From: Pseudomonadota bacterium
GTDB taxonomy: Bacteria; Desulfobacterota; Desulfobacteria; Desulfobacterales; Desulfosarcinaceae
NCBI GenBank assembly: GCA_023435265.1
Contig: JAEYRZ010000200.1
Span: 1 to 22,183 of the forward strand
DNA: 22,183 nucleotides
Direction of reading: 5' to 3'
Under the pieces are notes generated by a model. The model did no database searches. It was given only the letters and a program-made list of their open reading frames with translations, and was not told where the DNA came from. Shown piece by piece: positions 13,494 to 22,183 of the stretch (the stretch's first letter is position 1; every line of letters starts with the position of its first letter). The translations under genes and the position numbers were made by a program.

Positions 13494-13940
13494 ATGTTTC
13501 GAGGCAACTCATTTCACAATCTCGACGAAAAGGGCCGGATCATCATCCCGGCCCGCTTCAGAGAGATTATCCGCGACGGCGGAGGCGATGTCCTGATGGT
13601 CACCCGTCTGGACAAGTGCCTGGTGGGTTATTCTCTGCAAGGATGGCGCCAGGTCGAAGAGCGGTTCCTGACCATGGCCGATTTCAGCGAGCACATGCGC
13701 CGCCTGCGCCGCTTCTTACTGGGTTCCGCCGCTGAGTGCGTCTGCGACAAGCAGGGCCGGATTCTGATTCCGCCATCACTGCGCGACTATGCCAAGCTGG
13801 ACAAGGAGATCGTCCTGGTGGGGCTACTCGATCATTTTGAAATCTGGTCGCGCGCCAATTGGGAACAAGCCGATCAGCAGGTCGAAAGCGATTTGCAGAA
13901 CGGCATCGTACACACCGAGATCGTCAAATTGGGGCTCTAG
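13494..13940 (+). CDS. mraZ: Transcriptional regulator MraZ
   Basis: A 148-aa protein with the two AbrB-like SpoVT motifs of MraZ: MFRGNSFHNLDEKGRIIIPARF at the N-terminus (D11, R15) and ECVCDKQGRILIPPSLRDYA (D85, R89). It forms a ring-shaped DNA-binding oligomer and represses its own operon. The ATG at 13494 is chosen because MFRG is the conserved N-terminus; the frame extends upstream to 13464 without support. GTGGAGG repeats just upstream fit autoregulation. First gene of the dcw cluster, 2 bp before rsmH. Confidence 0.96.
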   Translation: MFRGNSFHNLDEKGRIIIPARFREIIRDGGGDVLMVTRLDKCLVGYSLQGWRQVEERFLTMADFSEHMRRLRRFLLGSAAECVCDKQGRILIPPSLRDYAKLDKEIVLVGLLDHFEIWSRANWEQADQQVESDLQNGIVHTEIVKLGL

Positions 13941-13942
13941 GC

Positions 13943-14893
13943 ATGACCGCGTACCGGCACGTGAGCGCAATGCTGCAGGAGGTGATCGCCGCCCTGGCGT
14001 GCCGCCCCGGAGGAATTTACGTGGACGGGACCCTGGGGGGCGCCGGCCATGCCTGCGCCATCTGCAACCGCATCGGACCCGAGGGGCTGCTCATCGGCAT
14101 CGATCGGGATCGGGACGCAATCGATCACGCCGAACGGGCACTGGCCGCCTGCGGGTCCCAAATCCGCCTGTTTCACGGCAACTACAGCCAGCTGCCTGAG
14201 TTCCTGGCTCGAATGAACATCGAACGGGTCGACGGCATCATCCTCGATCTCGGTCTGTCCCAGCACCAGCTTGCGGCCAGCGGCCGCGGCTTTAGTTTTC
14301 AGAAGGATGAACCGCTGGACATGCGCATGGATACGCGCTCGCCGCGCCGCGCACAGGATCTGATCGCGGATCTGGACGAGGACGAGCTGGCCCGCATTTT
14401 CAGGGAGTATGGCGAGGAGCGGTATGCGCGGCGCATCGCGCGGGCGATTGTGGTCCGGCGCCGCGAAGGAGCCGTTGCCACCACACGGCAGCTTGCCGAC
14501 CTGGTGCGCCGGTCGGTGCCGGCCGGCGCGGCCGCGCGCCAGAAAATTCATCCTGCGACGCGTGTCTTCATGGCGCTGCGCATCGCGGTGAACCGGGAGT
14601 TGGAGGAACTGGCGCGTTTTCTGGATTTCGGCGCCGATTTGCTGCTGCCGGGCGGCCGCCTGGTCATCCTGTCGTTTCATTCGCTGGAAGACCGTCTGGT
14701 CAAGCAGCGCTTCAAGGCGCTGGCGCAAGGCTGCAGCTGCCCCCCGGAGCTGCCGCGCTGCGTCTGTCAAAAACGTCCGGTCGCGCGGCTGGTGAGCCGC
14801 AAGGCAGTGAAGCCTACCGAGGGTGAAATCGCCGCGAATCCGATGGCGCGCAGTACGCGCCTGAGAGTGATCGAGAAACTGGGTAACGCCTAG
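13943..14893 (+). CDS. rsmH: 16S rRNA (cytosine-1402 N4) methyltransferase RsmH
   Basis: The 316-aa protein (old name MraW) uses S-adenosylmethionine to methylate N4 of C1402 in 16S rRNA. Motifs: the SAM-binding loop YVDGTLGGAGH (26-36), IGIDRDRDAI, GIILDLGLSQHQL, FSFQKDEPLDMRMD, KIHPATRVFMALRIAVN and VILSFHSLEDRLVKQRF. A short Cys-rich stretch (CSCPPELPRCVCQK) follows, as in many family members. The ATG at 13943, two bases after the mraZ stop, is preferred over the upstream frame opening at 13859, which lies inside mraZ. Position after mraZ is the conserved dcw order. Confidence 0.97.
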   Translation: MTAYRHVSAMLQEVIAALACRPGGIYVDGTLGGAGHACAICNRIGPEGLLIGIDRDRDAIDHAERALAACGSQIRLFHGNYSQLPEFLARMNIERVDGIILDLGLSQHQLAASGRGFSFQKDEPLDMRMDTRSPRRAQDLIADLDEDELARIFREYGEERYARRIARAIVVRRREGAVATTRQLADLVRRSVPAGAAARQKIHPATRVFMALRIAVNRELEELARFLDFGADLLLPGGRLVILSFHSLEDRLVKQRFKALAQGCSCPPELPRCVCQKRPVARLVSRKAVKPTEGEIAANPMARSTRLRVIEKLGNA

Positions 14894-14909
14894 TCCGGAC
14901 AGGAGGCCG

Positions 14910-15209
14910 ATGGCCGTCAACCGCAAAATCTCCCAAGGTCTCGGGCGGCGCATGACGGCGGTCTGGCTGCTGCTGTTGGGGTTTTTCGTCGCCGAATTCA
15001 TCTTTTTCGCCTGGTGCCGCATGCAGTGCGTCCAGGCAGGTTATCAGATTGCGGTCGAGAGCCGGAAAAATCAGGAGCTCAAAACGTTGCAGAACAGTCT
15101 GAGAATCGAGCTGGCGCGGCTGAAGGCGCCCGAACGGATCACGCAGATCGCGCGCCGGCGGCTCAAGCTCGAGCTGCCCGAAACACAACAGATCGTTTTG
15201 GTGCCATGA
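14910..15209 (+). CDS. ftsL: Cell division protein FtsL
   Basis: A 99-aa bitopic membrane protein: cytoplasmic N-terminus (MAVNRKISQGLGRR), one membrane helix (about 16-36) and a periplasmic coiled-coil-like part (ESRKNQELKTLQNSLRIELARLKAPERI) ending with the LKLELPETQQIVLV block. FtsL links FtsB and FtsQ and helps activate septal FtsWI. Sequence conservation is low in this family, so the call rests on topology, length and position between rsmH and ftsI. AGGAGG lies four bases before the ATG. Its TGA overlaps the ftsI ATG (ATGA). Confidence 0.88.
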   Translation: MAVNRKISQGLGRRMTAVWLLLLGFFVAEFIFFAWCRMQCVQAGYQIAVESRKNQELKTLQNSLRIELARLKAPERITQIARRRLKLELPETQQIVLVP

Positions 15210-16944
15210 CCCAGAAAAATCCCCGCAAACGCCCCATGGTGCGTGTCGCGCTGATCGGCGGTTTTTTTATACTGTGGCTGGTCCTGGTGGGGGCCAGGGC
15301 TGGATACCTGCAGCTCTACCGCGGCGCGTGGCTGTCGCAGAAGGCCGCCGTGCAGTACGAAAAAGAACTGACCCTGCAGGGCAAGCGGGGCACGATTTAC
15401 GACGCTCGGCACCAGGCCATGGCCGTGAGCATCGAAACCACGTCGCTGGCCGTCTATCCGGCCATGATCGAAGATGTGGACCGGGCCTCCGATGCCTTGT
15501 CCGCCGCGCTGAGCCAGAAACGCAGGGATGTGTACCGCAAGCTGAAGGCCGACCGCTCCTTCGTCTGGCTCAAGCGCCAGGCCACGCCCAAAGAGACGGC
15601 CGCCGTCAGGAAACTGAACTTGAAAGGGGTGGACTTTCTCACCGAACACAGTCGATTCTACCCCAATACCCATCTGGCGTCGCAGGTGCTCGGCTTCACC
15701 GGCGTCGACGGACACGGCCTGGAAGGGGTTGAATTCTTCTACGATCAGGATTTGAAAGGCGGCGAGCATACCCTTATCATCCACAAGGACGCCTTGGGGC
15801 GCGGTTTCGAGGCCGAGCACTGGATCGGGCCCGAGCAGGCCGGCAACAACCTGGTGCTCACCATCGACAGCCACATCCAGTTCATGGCCGAAGAGGCCCT
15901 GGCCCAGGCGGTTGCGACATACAAGGCGCGCTCCGGGATGGCGCTCCTGATGAATCCGCAAACCGGCGCCATCCTGGCGCTGGCCCATTATCCCCGCTTC
16001 AACCCCAACAATTATCGGCGCTATGATCGCCTGGCCTGGCGCAACCGGGCCATCACCGATCCGTTCGAGCCCGGTTCGACGGTCAAGATTTTCAGTGCCG
16101 CCGCAGCGCTGGAAAGCGGCGGCAGCGATCCGGACACGATCTTTTTCTGCGAAAACGGCCGCTATACTGTCGGGCGGCATGTGGTCAACGACACCAAGCC
16201 CCACGGCTGGCTCTCCCTTCAGCAGATCGTCAAGTACTCCAGCAACATCGGGGCGGTCAAAGTGGTGCAGAAGATCGGCGCGCAGGCCCTGTTCGAACAG
16301 TTGCGCGGATTCGGGTTCGGGGAACGCACCGGGATCGACTGCCCCGGCGAGGGCGCCGGCAGCCTTGCGCACTACAAGCAATGGACCACCGTGGACGCTG
16401 GGGCCATCTCGTTCGGACAGGGCATTTCGGCAACCGCGCTGCAGTTGATCACGGCGGCGGGGGCGCTGGCCAATGACGGCATACTGATGCGGCCCTACCT
16501 GGTCCAGGCGGTCACCGATCCCAACGGCCGACCGTTGCGCACGTTCCAGCCCCAGGCCGTCCGCCAGGTGGTCTCGGCCGACACGGCGCGCGCGGTGCGC
16601 CGAATGATGCGCAGCGCCATCCTGCCGGGCGGTACGGGGGAAGAGGCGGATCTGGAGGGATACGAGGTGTGCGGCAAGACCGGCACGGCTCAGAAAATCG
16701 GCCCCGACGGCAAGTACGCCAGGGATCGCTATGTTTCCTCTTTTCTCGGCATCGTACCCACCGAAAGACCGGCCCTCGTGGGATTGGTGGTGGTGGACGA
16801 GCCCAAAGCGATTCATTACGGGGGAACCGTGGCCGCGCCGGCCTTCCGGCAGATCGTCAAAGAGGCGGTCAGTTACCTCAATATCGCACCGGCCGAAGGA
16901 TTGCAGAAGCTCAGGGTATCACGCGACAGTGGGATAAAAGGCTA

Positions 16945-16945
<1 letters not shown>
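15206..16945 (+). CDS. ftsI: Septal peptidoglycan transpeptidase FtsI (PBP3)
   Basis: The 579-aa class B penicillin-binding protein has a short cytoplasmic tail, a membrane anchor (about 11-33), a pedestal domain (RGTIYDARHQAMAVS near 61-75) and a transpeptidase domain with S291-T-V-K294 (EPGSTVKIF), S345-S-N347 (KYSSNIGAV) and K491-T-G (CGKTGTAQK). It crosslinks stem peptides at the division septum. There is no C-terminal PASTA domain, unlike some longer delta-proteobacterial or Gram-positive relatives. The start is the ATG at 15206, overlapping the ftsL stop by 4 bp; a longer upstream frame lies within ftsL. The stop TAA overlaps the murE start by one base, so translation is coupled. Confidence 0.96.
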
Positions 16946-18479
<1,534 letters not shown>

Positions 18480-18489
<10 letters not shown>

Positions 18490-19904
18490 CCCTCGATATC
18501 GTGCTGCAAGCAACCGGCGGCCGCCTGCTGTACGGCGAACCGGGCCGGATCTTCGAGCGGGTGGGGATCGACTCGCGCACGGTTGCGGTCGGGTCGCTGT
18601 TCGTGGCCATCCACGGCGAGCGCCACGACGGACACGATTTCATCGGCCAGGCAGTCGCCAAGGGCGTGCAGGGCATCGTCATCCAGGAAAGCCGGTCCGA
18701 GCGCATCGATCATGCAGGCCTGGCGGCCGCGGGCGTCGGCTGCGTGGCCGTGGCCGACACCGTGCGCGCCCTGGGGGTTTTGGCCGCCTTTCACCGCAGT
18801 CGCTTCAATATCCCGGTGGCGGCGATCACCGGCTCGACGGGCAAGACCAGCACCCGGCTGATGACCGCCCTGGTGCTCGCGCAGCACTTCACGACATTGT
18901 CCACCGAGGGCAATCTGAACAACGAAATAGGGGTGCCGCTGACCCTGTTCAATTTGAACGCGGCGCACCAGACGGCCGTCGTGGAGATGGGCATGAATCA
19001 TGCCGGCGAGATCGACCGTCTGGGGGCGATCTGCCGGCCCACGATCGGCCTGATCACCAATGTCGGACCGGTTCATCTGGAATTTTTCGAATCGGTGGAG
19101 GCCATCGGGCGGGCCAAGGGCGAGCTGATGGCCCACGTACTGCCGGGCGGCGTGATGGTGCTCAACGGCGACGATCCGCAGAGCGCGCGTCTTGCCGCCT
19201 GCTCGCCCCATCGCGTGGTTTTTTTCGGAAGCGGGGCGGAATTCCTGGCCAATGCCGCCGACCTGCGCACCACGGCGCAAGGCGTGGCCTTCACGCTGCG
19301 GCTGCCCGACGGCCGCGAGACGGTCCAGCTGCAGACACCCGGCCGTTTCATGGTCTCAAATGCGCTGGCGGCCGCGGCTGTCGGACATCTGGCCGGCATG
19401 ACCTGCGGCCAGATCAAATCCGGCCTCGAAGCGTTCGTACCGGCCAAGGGCCGCCTTTCGCTGCTGCACACCCGCAGGGGGGTAGGCATCATCGACGACA
19501 CGTACAACGCCAACCCCGTCTCGATGGCCGCCGCGCTCGAAACGCTGGCCGCGGTCAAGGGGCCGCAGCGGGGTTTCATCGTACTGGGCGATATGCTCGA
19601 ACTGGGCGGCCCTTCGGGTGAACTGCACCGCGAGGTGGGCCGCAAGGCCGGCCGCTGCGGTGCCGCGCGGCTGTACGCCCATGGCCCGCACGCCGCCGAC
19701 GTGCTTGCCGGCGCCCGGGAAGCCGGCATGTCGGACGCCGACCTGCAGATGGGCGCCAAGGCCGACATCGCGGCCGATCTGGTGCGCCGCCTGCGGCGGG
19801 GCGACTGGGTACTTGTCAAGGGATCACGGGGCATGGCCATGGAATCGGTCGTGGCAGCCGTGCGGCAGTGGGCGGAACCATCGAATCCGGTAAACGGCGA
19901 CTAA
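18480..19904 (+). CDS. murF: UDP-MurNAc-tripeptide:D-Ala-D-Ala ligase MurF
   Basis: A 474-aa Mur ligase that adds D-Ala-D-Ala to complete the pentapeptide precursor. It has the N-terminal substrate motif GIDSRTVAVGSLFVAIHGERHDGHDF (29-54), the P-loop GSTGKTST (118-125), the EMGMNHAGEI block, NVGPVHLEFF, and the C-terminal DDTYNANPVSM motif typical of MurF, followed by VLGDMLELG. Start ATG at 18480 lies within the 3' end of murE. The three bases between its TAA and the mraY ATG imply coupled expression. Standard length for the family. Confidence 0.96.
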
Positions 19905-19907
19905 GAC

Positions 19908-20987
19908 ATGCTGTATCATCTTCTCTACCCGCTTCACACCAGCATTTCAGCATTCAATGTGTTCCGCTACATTACGTTCCGGACCATTTACGCCAGCCTG
20001 ACCGCTTTCCTGATCTGCTTTTTTCTCGGCCCCTGGCTGATCCGGCGCCTGAGCATCATGCAGGTGGGCCAGTACATCCGTTCGGACGGCCCCCAGACCC
20101 ACCTGAAAAAAGCGGGCACCCCCACCATGGGCGGAACGTTGATCATCATCGCCGTGGCTTCGGCCACCCTGCTCTGGTCCGATCTGACCAACGCCTTCGT
20201 GTGGATCGTCCTGCTCGTGCTCGTGGGGTTCGGTGTGGTCGGGTTCCTGGACGATTATCTCAAGCAGGTGAAAAAAAACAGCAAGGGCGTCACCGCCCGC
20301 GGCAAACTGATCATGCAGGCCGCTCTGGCCGCGCTGGTGGGGGCCCTGCTGGTGCTGAGCCCCGACTTCAACACGCAGGTGACGATTCCCTTTTTCAAGC
20401 ATGTGACGCCCGATCTGGGATGGGGCTACGTGCTGTTCGCCGTCCTGGTGATCGTCGGGGCGTCCAATGCCGTCAACCTGACCGACGGCCTGGACGGCCT
20501 GGCCATCGGCCCGGTGACCGTGGCCGCCGGCACCTATATGATTTTCGCCTACGTGGCCGGGCACATCCGCATCGCCGACTATCTGGCGATCAACTATGTA
20601 CCGGGCTGCGGCGAGATCGCCGTCTTTTCAGGCGCCCTGGCCGGCGCGGGTCTCGGATTCCTCTGGTTCAACGCCTATCCTGCACAGGTTTTCATGGGCG
20701 ACGTGGGGTCGCTTTCCCTGGGCGGCAGCCTGGGCGCGCTGGCGGTGCTGACCAAACAGGAAATCCTGCTGGTCCTGGTGGGCGGCCTGTTCGTGATCGA
20801 AGCCCTGTCTGTGATTTTCCAGGTCGGGTTTTTCAAGTTGACAAAGGGCCGGCGCATCTTTCGCATGGCCCCGCTGCACCACCATTTCGAATTGAAGGGT
20901 TGGCCGGAGCCCAAGGTCATTGTGCGATTCTGGATCATCGCCATCGCCCTGGCGCTGATTTCCATGAGCACGCTGAAATTACGGTGA
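19908..20987 (+). CDS. mraY: Phospho-N-acetylmuramoyl-pentapeptide transferase MraY
   Basis: A 359-aa integral membrane enzyme with about ten helices that links UDP-MurNAc-pentapeptide to undecaprenyl phosphate, forming lipid I. Signature segments: GTPTMGG (70-76), the catalytic acidic pair in FLDDYLK (D115, D116), NAVNLTDGLDGLA (N190, D193), FMGDVGSL (D265) and the His-rich cytoplasmic motif PLHHHFELKGW near the C-terminus. All are intact. The MLYHLLYPL start is the usual type for MraY. It lies three bases after murF and four before murD, in standard dcw order. Confidence 0.97.
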   Translation: MLYHLLYPLHTSISAFNVFRYITFRTIYASLTAFLICFFLGPWLIRRLSIMQVGQYIRSDGPQTHLKKAGTPTMGGTLIIIAVASATLLWSDLTNAFVWIVLLVLVGFGVVGFLDDYLKQVKKNSKGVTARGKLIMQAALAALVGALLVLSPDFNTQVTIPFFKHVTPDLGWGYVLFAVLVIVGASNAVNLTDGLDGLAIGPVTVAAGTYMIFAYVAGHIRIADYLAINYVPGCGEIAVFSGALAGAGLGFLWFNAYPAQVFMGDVGSLSLGGSLGALAVLTKQEILLVLVGGLFVIEALSVIFQVGFFKLTKGRRIFRMAPLHHHFELKGWPEPKVIVRFWIIAIALALISMSTLKLR

Positions 20988-20991
20988 CAGG

Positions 20992-22183
20992 ATGGAATTC
21001 CAAGATCGACATGTCGTGGTGATGGGCCTGGCCCGCTCGGGGCTGGCCGCGGCGCGTTTCCTGAAAGAACGCGGCGCACGGGTCACGATCACCGACAAGG
21101 CGGGTGCGGGCGCGCTGGGCAAATACGCCGAACAGGCGCAGGCGCTGGACGTGGTGCTCGAACTGGGCGGACACCGCGGCGCCACCCTGGACAACGCCGA
21201 CCTGATCGTACTGAGTCCGGGCGTGCCGCATACGCTCGAAGCGCTCGAGAGCGCACGGCGCAAGGGCATTCCCGTGATCGGGGAAATCGAGTTGGCCTGC
21301 CGGCATCTAAACCGGCCGATTCTGGCCGTGAGCGGCACGAACGGCAAGACCACGGCGACCGAACTGCTGGGCGCCATGCTGGCCGAGTCGGGCCTGAGGG
21401 TTTTTGTGGGCGGCAACATCGGCAACCCGCTGATCAACATCGCGGGCCGCGAAGACAATCTGGATGTGATCGTGGCCGAGATCAGCAGTTTCCAGCTCGA
21501 TACGGCCGAAAGCTTCAAACCGCGGGTGGGCGTGCTGCTCAACATCACCCCCGACCACCTCGACCGTTACCCGGACATGGCGGCCTATGCCGATTCCAAG
21601 GCACGCCTGTTCCGCAATCAGGACGCCGCCGACACCGCCGTGATCAACGGCAACGATCCCCTGGCGCTTTCGGCCGGCCGCGCGGCCCGCTCGCAGCGCC
21701 TTTATTTCTTCGGAAGGCCCCCGGAAAACGGCGAGCCGGGTCACGGCGCCCTGATTACGCCGCGGCAGATCGCGGTGCATATCCCCGGTCGGGTCGAGGG
21801 GCGCATCGATCTCACACGGGCGCGTTTGATCGGACCGCACAACCGGGAGAACATCGCGGCCGCCGCTTTGGCCGCGCTCTGCGCAGGGGCTTCCCTGGAC
21901 GGCGTTCAAAAAGCGGTGGATCGGTTCCAGGGGCTGGCCCACCGGCTGGAAAGCGTGGCCACCATAAAGGACGTCCACTTCGTCAACGACTCGAAGGCCA
22001 CCAATGTGGATGCGGTGATCCGCGCCCTTGAATGCTTCGACCGGCCGGTGGTGCTGATTATGGGCGGGCGCAACAAAGGATACGATTTCGAACCGCTGCG
22101 GGTTCATGTCCGCAGCCGCGTGCGCAAGCTGATCGTGATCGGCGAGGCCGCCCCGCAAATCATGACGGTGCTCGGCGGCGAGC
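20992..22183 (+). CDS. murD: UDP-MurNAc-L-alanine:D-glutamate ligase MurD (3' end cut off by window)
   Basis: The visible 397 codons start at the ATG at 20992 and run off the right edge; about 50-60 residues are missing compared with the usual length. Features: N-terminal Rossmann-like UDP-binding part (VVVMGLARSGLAAARFL), LSPGVP, P-loop GTNGKTT (115-121), GGNIGNPL, AEISSFQLDT, NITPDHLDRY, GPHNRENIAAA, the H-R-L-E sequence (AHRLESV) and NDSKATN followed by IMGGRNKGYDF. It adds D-glutamate to UDP-MurNAc-L-Ala in the cytoplasm. Eighth gene of the cluster here; ftsW and murG would be expected next. Confidence 0.97.
   Translation, partial: MEFQDRHVVVMGLARSGLAAARFLKERGARVTITDKAGAGALGKYAEQAQALDVVLELGGHRGATLDNADLIVLSPGVPHTLEALESARRKGIPVIGEIELACRHLNRPILAVSGTNGKTTATELLGAMLAESGLRVFVGGNIGNPLINIAGREDNLDVIVAEISSFQLDTAESFKPRVGVLLNITPDHLDRYPDMAAYADSKARLFRNQDAADTAVINGNDPLALSAGRAARSQRLYFFGRPPENGEPGHGALITPRQIAVHIPGRVEGRIDLTRARLIGPHNRENIAAAALAALCAGASLDGVQKAVDRFQGLAHRLESVATIKDVHFVNDSKATNVDAVIRALECFDRPVVLIMGGRNKGYDFEPLRVHVRSRVRKLIVIGEAAPQIMTVLGGE

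Noticed and set aside
15071..16816. Minus-strand open frame of 581 codons opposite ftsI
   Set aside because: Antisense shadow of a high-GC gene with intact penicillin-binding motifs; no domain, start signal or operon context.

Overview
The window reads as a piece of a GC-rich Desulfobacterota (deltaproteobacterial, sulfate-reducer-like) chromosome. Pointers are the HgcB-like ferredoxin, a DVU0150-type small membrane protein next to a TauE/SafE permease, purine genes in which the two PurH activities are separate proteins, a meso-DAP type MurE, and palindromic intergenic repeats of the kind common in that group. This assignment is inference from gene content. I had no search tools.

Layout. (1) 1-1640: a truncated thioredoxin-like gene on the minus strand with two zinc ribbons and a CSVC active site, a YkgJ-family cysteine-cluster protein, and a stand-alone CheY-type receiver. 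(2) 1868-5135: on the minus strand a dCache sensor histidine kinase followed by a receiver-only response regulator, then a degenerate paralogue of that regulator (phospho-acceptor Asp changed to Asn). An HgcB-like ferredoxin gene sits on the plus strand between the two receivers, and a MITE-like palindrome lies upstream of the degenerate one. (3) 5136-9642: a divergent control region, a tandem-domain universal stress protein, and a five-gene membrane/export operon (DVU0150-like protein, TSUP permease, exported 112-aa protein, 2-TM protein, 2-TM protein with a soluble tail). Three good sigma-54 promoters and two copies of a TTTACA-N3-TGTMAA palindrome sit upstream of the kinase, the Usp gene and the TSUP operon, so these transcription units look like one regulon. 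(4) 9643-9990: two palindromic repeat copies in a convergent gap. The outer end of the second overlaps the stop codon of the next gene. (5) 9988-13105, minus strand: HD phosphohydrolase, IMP cyclohydrolase, a single-domain PAS protein and AICAR transformylase, that is, a split purH with a sensor gene between its halves. (6) 13436-22183, plus strand: the 5' part of a classical dcw cluster, mraZ-rsmH-ftsL-ftsI-murE-murF-mraY-murD, tightly packed or overlapping. It is preceded by a promoter-like region with a two-repeat MraZ-box-like site, and murD runs off the window.

How it fits together. The right part makes lipid-linked peptidoglycan precursors and the septal transpeptidase. The purine operon makes IMP. 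The middle part looks like an environmentally controlled envelope/transport response driven by a sigma-54 activator that is not encoded here. The least explained elements are the sigma-54 regulon, the orphan HgcB-like ferredoxin, the pseudo-receiver and the PAS protein inside the purine operon. No tRNA, rRNA, CRISPR array or transposase gene was seen.
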